DNA from: Ceratorhiza oryzae-sativae
Lineage: Eukaryota > Basidiomycota > Agaricomycetes > Cantharellales > Ceratobasidiaceae
NCBI GenBank assembly: GCA_030998015.1
Contig: JARWMV010000247.1
Span: forward strand, 682,001-746,000
Reading direction: 5' to 3'
Length of the DNA: 64,000 nucleotides
Of the stretch, positions 21,116-32,791 are shown piece by piece; the first letter of the stretch is position 1; each line of letters starts with the position of its first letter. A program made the position numbers and the translations under genes. The notes under the pieces are model-generated. The model saw nothing but the letters and a program-made list of their open reading frames with translations. It was not told the DNA's origin and did not search any database.

Positions 21116-23257
21116 TTCCCAAAGCCGATGAATACGGATTGATTCACAAATACCCAGGAGGAAGCGCGTGGGTCCGGAAACAAAGATTGTAAAAGAAGGA
21201 TCACGTTGGCGGAAAGTTTATACAGGCGCCACTTTGGGAAATCAATCTAAGATGTGCTGACAAAGTATTACACAGTGTACAATGGCATGGCGGACAGCGA
21301 TTCAAAAGGTTGCGCTGACACGGCTGTTGCCTATGATGGCTTATGCAAGCCAGCCTTGGTAACTATGAGTTCTGGTATTAAAGATGGGAGATGGCGAGTC
21401 CTAAAGTTGTTGTCTGAGGTAGTAAGATGGATATTTCTGATTCTATTGTTGGCTCTTGTCCTTGCTACCCGACTAATCAGTGTGCATCGCTTGGGTCCCG
21501 CATATAGTGCCACTGAATTACCCACCCCCGGCTATCTCTGCGCAGGTGTCACGCGTTTGATCCACAACAAAAACATCGGCTCCTCGGCGATTAGATTACC
21601 TGACTAGTTGCGTTTGTATCAGAGGTTAGCATCCAGCAATATAACCCCTTTCACTTATTGACATGATAAATTAAACCAGAACCACGATCAACCGACAAAT
21701 AGACTAGTGCTTTAGAAGCTAACTCGGCAACATGGACGAACACCCTTGGGGGGTTACGGGCAGAGTTTGACACCCGACGCCCATAGGATTCATGCCATCG
21801 GCGAGTGTGGCTTGGTGTCTTTGGTGGGGAGGCCAGGGCCTAAACTTTTGAATTGGTCCACTAGTCAAGGCACTTGAAGCCGGGTCATTTGAGAACATTC
21901 AGAATGGCCAACCACGCCTTGGTTGGCTTGCCCAGTGCGCCAGAAGTGGGTGGAATTCACACCCCGTTCATCAGATTGGCTGTAGGTCGCATATAACCGA
22001 ACAGGACTGTTCTGCAAGAATTCTGTCGCTCCACACCCGCCCATCCCTGCGGTGGTTACAGCAGAACGTCTTGATTTGCATCTTGCACATTTGCATAGTG
22101 CGACAGCTGAACAAATTGCTATTGACAGAATCGACGTCTCCACAACTCAGTTTTAGTTCAGGGAGCACGACTGTCAAGATACAAATCAAGGGATTCTGCT
22201 GTATATTAATGCGAGCAAACCACATGACAGAATACTGCCTGTTCATCGAATACCGATATCAATGGCAAGTGAATAAGCCGGTGGTATTGGCTATAAGAAC
22301 ACCAGTCAGCTCTTGGGGAGGAGGCAATTCCCTAACGATAAGGCTTACCTTGGCTGCCTTGCTTTTGTCTCTGCGGCGTTCAGCGACTTGGTGTCCAGCT
22401 TTGTTTCACTAATTCTGCTTGCGATCGAGGTTGGCTTGGCTTGTAGTGCATATATGGGTTCTAATGCTTCGGGTGCTTAGGAAGGGGGATGCCGCGCCCA
22501 GAGATTGTTTCTTCCCGGGGCATGTACTACCGGTACTTCATCATTGGTTCTCGCTAAGCAGCACGCTCACGATAATATTCTAAGGGGTGGAGGGATCTGT
22601 GAGTGTTTTGTTGCAGAGTCGGGATATGTTACTTGATCTGTCGGTTGACTATGTCTGACAGCGATGTGGAGCGATGTGCATGTGTCAAGGTGGTAATCAT
22701 CAGTTCATTTAGCCGCCTTGCTGGACGGATTTATGAGCGATTTTAGGCCTCTATTGCGTGGGGGGTCGTTACGTCATCCCACTGACCCGGGCCCGCCCAG
22801 CTCTGGCAATGGGGGACAGTCGGCAAAGGTTATCTATCATATTTCAGTGGGGTGCATCAGTTTGGTTTTGTCGTGCATTCTCTGCCTCACTTGCCTGTCC
22901 TCGCACAATATATGCACAGCGTGCCTCTGCGTCAGCGAGCATCGATGCTCCAAATCCAGGGAGGCTACAAGTAATTTGCAACTCCGCCGTGTGGAGACAC
23001 TGTCGCCCGGAGCTCATTCCAGACCGCGGTTGGGTCATCTGGTTCCAGCGAGGTAGCCACGAAATGGGGTGAAGCCGAGCCATCGATCCCCGCAGTGGGG
23101 ATATGCGTCGTGGGGAGCGCGAGGAAAGACCGCAGCTCAGCGCCGAGGGAGCTGACTCAGCACCCGATTAGGCACACCCTAGGCTGATCGGCACAGCCCC
23201 TTCCCAGGGTCGGCTTGCTCTTAAACCCGCCCACCACCGCCCGTCGAGAGCAGCGCC
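21116..23257. other. Long intergenic region, at most one small unknown ORF
   Basis: No recognisable gene apart from the doubtful small frame at 21287-21607. A G+C-rich segment from about 22750 to 23250 precedes the kinase gene and is probably its promoter and 5' leader. Confidence 0.4.
21287..21607 (+). CDS. Possible small single-helix membrane protein, hypothetical
   Basis: An ATG-started frame of 106 residues contains one strong hydrophobic stretch (WIFLILLLALVLATRLI) between a polar N-terminus and a polar tail. No intron, promoter or family resemblance was seen. It could be a chance open frame. Confidence 0.2.
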   Translation: MADSDSKGCADTAVAYDGLCKPALVTMSSGIKDGRWRVLKLLSEVVRWIFLILLLALVLATRLISVHRLGPAYSATELPTPGYLCAGVTRLIHNKNIGSSAIRLPD

Positions 23258-26033
23258 ATGTCTTGGAAACTCGGAAAGAGTGAGCACAAATGCCCAATTA
23301 ATCCCAGTTTCTGACCCCCCTGTTGCAGAGGTCAAAGACGCGAAAGACCAGGTCTTCTCGCAAAACTCGCGTGCGAGCACCCCCGTCCAATCGCGCCCGA
23401 CAACGCCCAAGCCGTCGCCGGACCGCGATGTGGTCATGAACCCGCCCCCGAACCAGGCCCAACGGCATGCCGGTGTCCTCGCAGTCAGGATCTACGCCGG
23501 CCGCAACTTTACGCTCCCGCCCAACGTCGAGCTCCCAGCGGCGATCGCACGTGCGATGGCGAGCGCTCCTCCGCCCCAGCCGCGTTCCTCCAACCGAGAC
23601 AGCATGCAGCGCAAGCGGTCTTGGTGGCTTCCGTATGTCGTCGTCGAGTTTGACAAGAACGAGGTCTTGGTCGATGCACTCGGTGGCGAGCTCGCACATC
23701 CCAGCTGGATGTACAAGGCGCATTTGTATGTGTTCCCTCAGCCACCTGTCTTCTCATGCTAACGGATCCGTGACAGCGACGTTTCCCGCGCCTCCACACT
23801 CTCACTCTCTGCCTACCTTCGTACAGGCCCGTCATCCGGCTCAGACAATGACATGGGCAACGACATTCTCCTGGGCCGACTCGATGTCACGCCCGTCCTC
23901 GACGGTGTTCACTCCATAGACTCGTGGTTCCGCGCAACGACTGGCTCGGGCGAGTTCCACATGCAAGTCCAATTCAGGCCGAGCAAAGTGGGTCCATGGC
24001 AACAATTGTCCTGGAGTAACTGCTGATCGACTCATCTTTTCTCTCACGCTAGAACGAGCCCTTGACGATCGAGGCATTTGATCTGCTCAAGGTCATCGGC
24101 AAGGGGTCGTTTGGCAAAGTCATGCAGGTCCGAAAGCGGGACACCTCCCGGATTTACGCGCTCAAGACTATTCGCAAGGCTCACATCGCATCCCGCCCTG
24201 GAGAGATCACGCACATATTGGCTGAACGCACCGTTCTAGCCCTCGTAAATAATCCGTTTATTGTCCCATTAAAGTTTAGCTTCCAGAATCCGAAAAGCTA
24301 TATCTGGTCATGTCGTTTGGTAAGATTATCTGCTTTCATATTTGGATCCGGAATGAATCGTGGCTTTGCAGTCAACGGTGGCGAATTATTCTACCATCTC
24401 CAGAGGGAAGGACGATTCGACATCAACAGGAGCAGGTTCTACGCCGCAGAACTCTTGCTCGCGCTTGAGCATCTACACAGCTTCGATGTTGTCTATCGTG
24501 ATCTCAAGCCCGAAAACATTCTGCTCGATTACACAGGCCACATAGCGCTCTGCGACTTTGGATTATGCAAACTCAACATGAGCGAGACCAAAAAGACAAA
24601 CACGTTCTGCGGAACGCCCGAGTACATCAGGTGCGTTGCTATTCCCTTGTCTCTTGATCGTTCGCCCCCTCTGGTCGTGAACTCCACCTGCTCCCTGGCA
24701 ACGCACATTCCACGCGTTATGCAATCACGACCTAGGCCCATACGTGCCCCAGCCGAGCGCACGAGCTAGGTCTGGTCTTGAGCTCCACCCTCCGTGGCGT
24801 GGGACGCAAATGCGGGCGAAAGCGCTTCGGCCCGGTGGATTAGCCCACGACCGGCGCGCGATCTTGCTGGCTTCTTCGAGTGATCTACATAGCGATTATT
24901 ATCCCCGTTGATTTACGTCCTCCTTTTTTGGGTCCCGGTGGCTTTGACGTTTATTGATGAAATTTGGTTAGCCCAGAACTCTTGCAGAATCAGGGATACA
25001 CGAAGACGGTCGACTGGTGGACTTGGGTGTTCTGCTGTATGAGATGTTGGTGAGTCACTGTTTTTGTTATTTTTGGCGCCGTGTGGAGGTGGCGATGCCC
25101 TACGAACCGAGGTGGATTAAGACGGGAGGGTAAATTGTGCTGGGAGAAAGAATCAGTTAGGCGAGGGGAGTGCGGACTGAATGCTTGGATTGGACTGGAC
25201 ATGTGAAGGTGGGGGTGGTGTGAACATGACGTAGGCGAGGGCAGGACCGGATGAGGTCGCGTGCACGGTTCCCACATTATCCGAAATGGCCGCATTGGCC
25301 ATCTCATCTCTGTCGCTCTTTCTTGTCTTGTCTTGCCTTGGGGCCGATCTCACGGAAAGAGGGTGTCTGTTGGATGGGGGTCTGGCCATGGCGGTCAGCT
25401 GGTCGTTGGTTGGCGCAACTGCAGGAACACACGTGCACTCTACACGTCAATTGCGCACTATTGGCTTACGTTTTCATCTCACCTCTAGACTGGCCTTCCT
25501 CCGTTCTATGACGAAAACGTGAACACGATGTACCAACGCATTTTGCGCGATCCCCTTCGCTTCCCCGAGGATATGCATCCTGAGGCCCGTGGGGTCATTA
25601 CGGGCTTGCTCCAGCGTGATCCCAACAAGCGTCTGGGTAACGCCGGTGCGGAGGAGATCAAGAACCATCCGTTCTTTGCCAAGTACATTGATTGGTTTGC
25701 GTGAGTCTAGTCTCCTCACTATTCGATGGCGATGGAAAGATATTGATTGGACTGTAGACTGTCTAAGAAGAAGATCCAACCGCCATTCAAACCTTCGGTC
25801 CAGAGTGCGGCTGACACGAGCAACTTTGACTCCGAATTCACGAGCGAGATCCCACAAGACTCGGTTGTTGAGAATTCCCATTTGAGTGAGACCGTTCAGG
25901 GTACGTGATTTACGCCGAATTTGGAATAGCTTTATCGATCAAACAAAATATAGATCAATTCAAGGGGTTCACATACAACCCCGCAAACGAACACCTCAGC
26001 GAGAGTGTGGGGTATACCGGTGTCATGGGTTAG
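23258..26033 (+). CDS. YPK1/Gad8-type AGC kinase with two apparent frameshifts
   Basis: This is the AGC kinase downstream of TORC2 that controls membrane lipids and actin. Exon 1 is MSWKLGK (23258-23279). An N-terminal C2-like region follows (GVLAVRIYAGRNFTLPPNVE, later LLGRLDVTPVLDGVHSIDSW). The kinase has VIGKGSFGKVMQV, YALKTIRK, VNGGELFYHLQREGRF, VVYRDLKPENILLD, LCDFGLCKLN and TFCGTPEYI, then PELLQNQGYTKTVDWW. The tail holds the turn-motif region SEFTSEIPQDSVVE and the hydrophobic motif FKGFTY, ending TAG 26031-26033. Exons join cleanly except at two places. Near 24290 the frame is one base short between FSFQNP and the expected EKLYLVMSF. Near 25020 it is one base short within the DWWTLG region. 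Both breaks hit invariant sequence. Introns 24631-24971 and 25050-25488 are 341 and 439 bases, six to eight times normal here. APE reads SPE. Assembly error or real lesion cannot be told apart here. Confidence 0.85.
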
Positions 26034-26414
26034 AGCGTCGCGATTTGATCTAGATGGGTCTTTTTTTTTTCTCCTCTTCGCTGGTGAGAAGATCTTTTGT
26101 GTTGTCGTATTCGCTCTAGCTGGCTTGTTGGTTTTACTTTTTTTTTTTCTTGCGTTGTGTGTTTGTTTTTGTCGCGTACATGTGTGTGTGAATGAACAAT
26201 CGTAGGGTATTGCAGTGAAAGTGTATGTACAACAAGTGGCGTTATATCCTTCATCAAATAACTGAACCTGCCTGAGGATGACCCGGGAAGGGAATGAAAA
26301 TATTGATCGACCTCGATGAATCCCCATTAAATAAATGCGTAGCTTTCATACAGTTTGCTGCTAGTGTCGTGTGTACGTAGTGATATTGAAAGGGGGTCTT
26401 CGGTTGTTCTATGG
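26034..26414. other. Convergent intergenic, 3' flank of the AGC kinase gene
   Basis: T-rich sequence (runs at about 26060 and 26138) follows the kinase stop and probably is its 3' UTR. No gene seen. Confidence 0.4.
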
Positions 26415-28155
26415 TTACAACTTTGCGAACAATTTTGGTTGTCGTTTGAATCGCGCTGAAAAAAAAAGCCACCCCATTGACTCGAAGAGCGAGGGAGCGG
26501 GCCACACACACTCACCATACAGAATACAGAGGGCACTAGTAAACTAGTAAACCGGATCAAGCGACTATATCTTGCTAAAATGTGCCAGTTGTGGTGGGTG
26601 CGATCGAAAATGAGGCCGCTGTTGGGGGGTCCTGCTAAGCCCCCTGGTAAACTTGCGAGGTTCAATAGCCCTGTGAGCGTTGATAGGTTATGGGTGCCGG
26701 ACGAGGACACTGCGACGAGGGTAATCAGGCTGATGAAGCACGGTCCGCTCAGTCCAAAAGCGACGCTGGGAGAAAATGATCGAGTCAAGACCCGGACCTG
26801 CAGACCAATCATCGAAAGAGCCACGTACGAAAATGCCATGATACTCGCATACGTCCCGGTAGCCAAATTCCATAGAACCGGCTGGCTAAATGCGCTAATG
26901 AAACCTACCAAGATAAACGCGCTCAAGAAACCGATCCTGTCTGGGAATAGTCTAACGGCTGTCCTCCCGATAGCGCTGGTAAAATTCATGATTGAAATCG
27001 GCAAGCTCGCGAACCTGGGTGGACCAAGTTTGGGGTTTTTTCTCCCAAACGTACACGGATGTAAAGATAAAGGGGGTCATGTATCTGCTAGCTGGCGAAT
27101 GTGAGTGATCGTGGAGATTAAGTTTATTAACCAGAATGGACCTACAACGTGATCAAACATAATGCAAACCAAAAACTCCAAAAGATCAAATCTTTAAGAC
27201 CTTGAATATCCACCCGACCGATCATTTGGAACAGAGAGATAGAAAGAGACGGAGGGAGGCGAACTTCTACTAATAAAAAGCCAAGGAAGATATCCTTGGA
27301 TAAACGAATAGATCAAGAGCGCCATGTGGAATCCCAATTGATTCAACATTTCCTACATGTTCGCGAGTATCTCACTCTCGGTTATTGCCAACAAACTCAC
27401 TTGAATGGCCAACGATGCGATGACACCCCCCAAAGCCACGCCAGCGATTACGATTCCCGTAGTCGAACCACAATGCCCCCGGAACCACTGACAAGGTATT
27501 GCAAACGTCATTGGCAGGAGCAGACCAACCCCAATCCTCGTAAAACTCCCTGATTTGTGATAGCAATAAAAAAAACCCCCCGATGTGAGAATCATGCGTC
27601 GAAATACCATACCTGGGTTACATAGATTGACGAAAAGTCTGTGCACCATGATGCGGAGAATTGTCCGATAAACACAACTAAACAGCCGGCTCCGATGAAG
27701 GGCTAACCAAATGGGTGAGCATAACCTCCAAAATGCCATTTGAACACAATCTGTATGGTCACTAGATAATGCTAAAGAACTGGTTAAATTTCCAAAAATC
27801 TTCAGCCATAGAACTTAACGTACTATCGGTCGCCTAGTTGACCCACAATGAAAGGAACAGCCGCCATCAACTATAGCGGTACATAAGTCAGATCCAGTGA
27901 TGAGTGACAGAGTAGTAAAGTTGTTTACAGCATTTTGAATAGCACCAACTGAGCTTAAAGTGGCGTCTGAGATACTACTTAGGAAATGCGTCGAATGATA
28001 TGCCTGAAACACAACCCAAGACAAATTGTGTACGTAGAATGAGGCTATGCCTATCTCAAAAGAGCTCGAGCTGTTTCTTTGATCGAGTTAGCTGAGCTTG
28101 GGGACTCGTCTTCGATGGTGCCACATTAGATGGCAACAGGGTTTTCTACGTCCAT
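26415..28155 (-). pseudogene. MFS monocarboxylate-permease-like transporter, decayed tandem copy
   Basis: This copy parallels the intact transporter at 28520-30566 segment by segment. Matches include VVFQAYHSTHFLSSISDATL, VGAIQNAV, QLGDR, FIGAGCLVVFIGQFSASWC, GLLLPMTFAIPCQWF, LGFHMALLIYSF, FASLPISIMNFTSAIGRTAV, FILVGFISAFSQPVLWNLAT and the C-terminal RFKRQPKLFAKL ending at 26415. Lesions are clear. A stop falls after MDVENPVAI, and the first membrane helix (FEGWKVIFGCALI in the sister gene) is absent. One base appears lost in a G run near 27520, and a second shift lies near 27290-27310. The position of the start is nominal. The copy is best read as a dead tandem duplicate. Confidence 0.75.
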
Positions 28156-28519
28156 CGCGTAACTCCAAGTGAGAAGAGGTAAGTGGTGCAACCAATCTGG
28201 TATCAAACCGACAAAGTTTATAACCGTCGTACATCCGCGAGTGATATCCCGTTTTCGAGATTCATATCCTTCCTGTGGGTCCCCGGGAAGATATGTGCAG
28301 CAGGGAAATCGGAATAACCGCCCACCCAAAGAAATAAGCTTTTAAGTCTGCCTTGGGTACTGCTCGTCATCTTCAACTGCCAATTATCTTACGAGACCAG
28401 TCGCTGGAAACAGGTTCTCCTCACCAAGCCGCTGTTCAATACTGCCACAAGCTCTAGAACAGTCCAACATCTATTGATCGTAAAATCACATTACGTATGA
28501 CGCATTTCTTGAATCATTA

Positions 28520-30566
28520 TCAAATCCTAGCAAATATCCTTGGCTCACGCTTGAACCGGGCTAAAGCACCAATCAATCGGCGTATCCAAAGTTAGCCAGT
28601 CTGAAAAATGCTTACCATACAGCATGCATAACACTCCAATAAACTGAACTAGCCCGCTATATGCTGCTAGGGCGTGCCAGTTACGCCCAGATCTGTCCAG
28701 AATAACACCGCCGATGGGCGGACCGCTCAAACTACCTGAAATAAGAGGTGCAAAAGTTAATCGAGAAGAGCTCCAACAGGATTACTCATACCCGGCATAT
28801 TTGACAGATTCATCAGTCCCGCGAGCGTCGCGAGATTGTGGGTCCCGTACAAGGTGACCGCGACGGGTGTCACGAGGCTAATGAAACATGGGCCAATAGA
28901 GCCGAATAATACTCTAAAGCGCTCTCGTTCTAGACCTGAACCAACGGAGGCAGGGAAGACACTCACGAGAATACCATGATCCCAGCATACGTTTCGGTAG
29001 CGACGTTCCATAGCACGGCTTGGGTGAACGCGCTGAATAACACCACAAGTATAAATGCGTTCACAAATCCGATGCGATCTGCGGTAAGTCCCACAGTCGT
29101 GCGCCCAATAGCACTAGCAAATGTCATGACCGGGATCGGGAGATTCGCGAGCTGAGAAGAGATATGAGGTATTTTTTCAGAAGTGTAAACCGATATGAAA
29201 ACAAATGGGGTCATATAGCCGCTGTATGATCCGATTAGAAACCGGGCAAAAATGGGTATATTGCACTTACAACACAGCAAAGAGCAACGCGGTCCAGAAA
29301 CTCCAAAACACCGGATCTTTGAAGTAGTGCTTGTCTACCCACTTGATTTTCTCGTTCCTAGTTGCAATCTGAGATGCTGGGAATCGAGGTTTTATAAGAG
29401 AAAACCCGACAAGCATGGTTCCTCCTTGGACAAAAGAGTATATGAGAAGAGTTTTATGAAACCCCAGTCGTGTCAGCATGGCCTTTCAAATCATTTAGTA
29501 CCAGCTAGCCTCGCACGCCTAAATAGCTCACCTGTACGACCAACGAAGGCACAGCACCCCCCAGCGAAGACCCGGCAATAACAATGCCAGTAGCCACACC
29601 TCGGTGTCTTCTGAACCACTGAGAAGGGATTGCAAATATCATCGGCAAGAGAAGCCCGCAGCCAAGTCCCTGCATTACTCCCTGTGTCCGGAATCGTGTC
29701 GTAAGATGACTACTGGGTCAGATGATAGTTGACAATAAAACATACCTGAGTCAGGAAGATAGACCAAAAATTATGGCAAAACGAGGCGCAAAATTGACCC
29801 AGAAAAACGATGACGCATCCTGCCGCAATGAAACGCTACACAAGCTGCAATTAGCAAATACGTGTGCGGATAACATCCTCCATACCTTGTAACCACTAAA
29901 AGGGGACGAGCGTTAGCTATCATATCGAACACTACTGGGCAAGAAACCGCTTACTATCGGTCGCCGAGTTTACCGGACAGAAACGCCAGCCCCGTCATGA
30001 GCTGTGTCGAGATCGTGTTATCTAGCATTCTAGACTGCAGACATGGGTGTACTGACCGCATTCTGTATTGACCCAACAGCACTCAATGTAGCAGTCGGTG
30101 TTCCAGCGAGAAAATGTCGAGAGTGGTATTCTTGAAACACTCCCCAGAGGAGGCTAGATATGAGCCGTAAGATACGGGATATCCTCGAGCCATATAGTAC
30201 AACCCAAGACTTACTTCCAGCCTATACAGCAATCAGTGAAGAGTGCTGGATGCTCGAATGAATATACTTACCAACCGTGGGCGCTGCGATTAATGCACAC
30301 CCAAAGATGACTTTCCATCCCTCGAATCCCCCCTCGACGAAATCGTCGTCTCCAACCTGACCCACGGGGCAAGCAGTCGGCCCAGGGGCCTGCGCTGCCG
30401 TCGGCTCCTCGAGTTTTTCCTTTCCAGACCCGTCGTTCTCGATAAAAGAGCCTCGCAAGGTAGAGCGATCGACTTCTCTTTCGGACCCGTCCCGAGAAAT
30501 TGTGACGGTTATATTTCGGGAAACTCCATGTTCGACTGAGCGTGTTTGACTCTCGACTTCCATCAT
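28520..30566 (-). CDS. MFS monocarboxylate-permease-like transporter with two microexons
   Basis: This is a major facilitator with about 12 helices. The cytosolic N-terminus starts MMEVESQTRS, and the first helix is FEGWKVIFGCALIAAPTVGW. Splicing needs a 7-base exon (30215-30221), supplying Gly-Trp-Asn codon parts, and a 10-base exon (29886-29895), supplying Tyr-Gly-Tyr-Lys. With both included, the frame reads PTVGWNLLWGVFQEYH and KLGDRYGYKRFIAAGC, exactly the family pattern, where DRYGxKR is the conserved MFS loop 2-3 motif. Later segments are GLLLPMIFAIPSQWFRRHRG, MTFASAIGRTTVGLTADRIG and the C-terminal ARFKREPRIFARI with TGA at 28520-28522. No lesion was found in any exon. The family moves monocarboxylates, riboflavin or similar small acids across the plasma membrane; the substrate is not known. 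Confidence 0.85.
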
Positions 30567-31734
30567 ACCAGAGCAACAAAAACGCGCCAGAAGCGAAGAG
30601 GTGGGTCGACTATATGAGGACAAAAAGCCTTGACGTGCTGAGTAATGCCCCCACGAACCCATGACTCGCTTGGACACGATCGCTGGGGGATGGAATCTGC
30701 TAATCGTGCCGAATCGGCGCGTGTCATGTGCAAATAACATGACATGAGATCAGCAAATAACGTGTTAGCCATGAAGAGGCTTGGAGCGGTCCTAATAGAC
30801 CTCAGAGGGTTATAATGACCCTAGAATCATTGTGGAGAAATCGACTAAAATCACAAGCACATGGTGGTGAATGGCGGCCAGCTCATGGATTCATTGCGGG
30901 AGGGAACTATAGGCTTTGGAGTTGTTTGATACCTATGGACTTGAGACATGTACAGCCGCCGGATTTAACACAGTTTACGGGACCAAAAGACTAGTGATGG
31001 TGGTCAGGTTGAGAGCTCTGGACACAATTCGGGGCGCTTATGTCCAGAAGGCCGATTTTAAATTAGCTTCCAGCACGTCTGTTGGACTGATTGCATGCAT
31101 GTCCTGGGTAGCCCATTGATAGGCAAATGAGTATGATAAAAGGTTAAACCCCCTAGGCTACTGGTTGGCTTCTCTGCATGTTAACAGTTCTCGCCTTAGC
31201 AACCTTGGGTGGTAAACTGAACCGCACCATGGAAACCTAATCGTTGCCAGACTGTGAAAGACCGAATAAAAGGTATTATTATGGTAAACCAGATAGTGAG
31301 AGTCTTGAATTTTTAATACTATTTTTTTTTTGAATCTAATCGGCTGACGACGGATGTGAGAAGCAACTGTGACGGAATCTTTTCTTCGTGGCGCTGGCCG
31401 ACCTCCAGAATACATCGTTTTTAACCATTAATATAAATAAAATAGATCGATTGAAACATATTCTATTCTCCTTTATTTGTCTGAGGACTGGACATCGTAT
31501 GTCTATGTGAGTGGGGGTGAGTATCGTGCCACTAGCCACATCAAGGGGTAAGCGCCGTGAGTCGAGGATTTGCAATGGGAGCCATGAGGGACACACCTGA
31601 ACCACCGCAGCGAGATCAGCCGACAACACGCCTAACCATCCTTCACACGACTTGCCCAACAGACGGGACCCAGCCCAACGAATTTGCAGTCTAGTTCCTC
31701 CAATCTGGCCGATCTTGCCAGTTAGCTCTGTGCC
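30567..31734. other. Divergent intergenic region
   Basis: This lies between the MFS gene (minus) and the SNARE gene (plus). Open frames at 30916-31119 and 31336-31797 show no family features and no splice context. Nothing supported. Confidence 0.4.
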
Positions 31735-32604
31735 ATGTCGCTCTCGCACCTGACCGCGCTCTCGGCGCAGACACTCTCCCAAATACTCGAGCTGCAAAGG
31801 TTTTCGACACTACCCGGATCTCCCTCGCCTCCTTCATCGCTTCTTGGCCATATTGCGAGGAATATGGGTGCGCTGCGTACGGGCATTTTGGATATGGAGG
31901 CGGATGCCAAGGGGAGGGAGGAGGCTCGGCCGATGAGAGATCAGTGGGAGAGAATGCGAAACATGGTTGGCACTGATATGAGTATAGAGGCGTGAGTTTT
32001 TAATTATCGATTGTGGTGCATTTCTGCTTAACGGGTTCAATTATGCTATAATAGTTTGCCCCCAGTGCGCGCCCCTACGCCCCCACAAGCATCTCCGCCC
32101 CGATCTCCATCGCCTCAAAGGGAATTAATAGATGACGGTATATACAGGCCGTATAAAGATGAGCCAGCTGAAGAGGATGGCCTGACACACGACGGAATGT
32201 TGTTACAACAACGCCAAATGATGGATGGTGTGTTGGTAGCCTGGGAACGCGGAATCACCTTCTGATATATTGCTTGGCTGCTAGAACAAGACACCCATCT
32301 TGACAGACTCTCCCATTCAATCCGGAACCAACGTGACATCTCCATCCAAATAGGCGACGAACTCGATGTCCATACTGGGTTACTTGAGTCGTTGGACCAC
32401 GAGCTGGATTCTACTCAAGACCGACTTGGTCGGGCAAGGAGACGGCTGGATCATGTTGCGAGAGGAGCAAAGGATAACGGTACGCCACGTTTGTTCTGAA
32501 TCTGCTGGCCTGAGAGCGACGCCCCTTCATTCTCAGGTTCCGCAGTTGCGATTGGAGTGTTGATCCTAGTATTGCTGATACTAATCGTCGTATTTAAGAC
32601 TTGA
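31735..32604 (+). CDS. SYN8: Qc-SNARE of the syntaxin-8 (Syn8) type
   Basis: Three introns separate four exons. The N-terminal part (about residues 1-85) starts MSLSHLTALSAQTLSQILEL and is helical. A Pro/Ser-rich linker follows. The SNARE motif runs DRLSHSIRNQRDISIQIGDE then LDVHTGLLESLDHELDSTQD, and the single C-terminal anchor is AVAIGVLILVLLILIVVFK with TGA 32602-32604. Qc SNAREs of this class act in late endosome and vacuole fusion. At the central ionic layer, where syntaxin-8 proteins carry Gln in ELDEQNE, this one has His (ELDVHTG) by my alignment. About 230 residues matches the family. It converges with the mitochondrial uS4 gene downstream (188 bases between stops). Well supported overall; the layer call needs an alignment. 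Confidence 0.85.
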
Positions 32605-32791
32605 TCGGAGAGGCGGTACGACTTTTTTTTGCTTTGTATATTTTATTATGATATTGGACGCATTTTCACTTGAAGCTCAAAGGTGTTGGGCACTGAATCT
32701 GAGTAAACAGCCAATTAATTTCCGTATTTACTGCACCATTTTCCAGTTCCCTCGCTCTCCGCTCTGCGACCATTGAGCTATTAGCCGCTTT

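Noticed and set aside
23298..23723. Antisense frame of 141 codons opposite the kinase N-terminus
   Set aside because: It results from G+C-rich coding on the plus strand; no promoter or family evidence.
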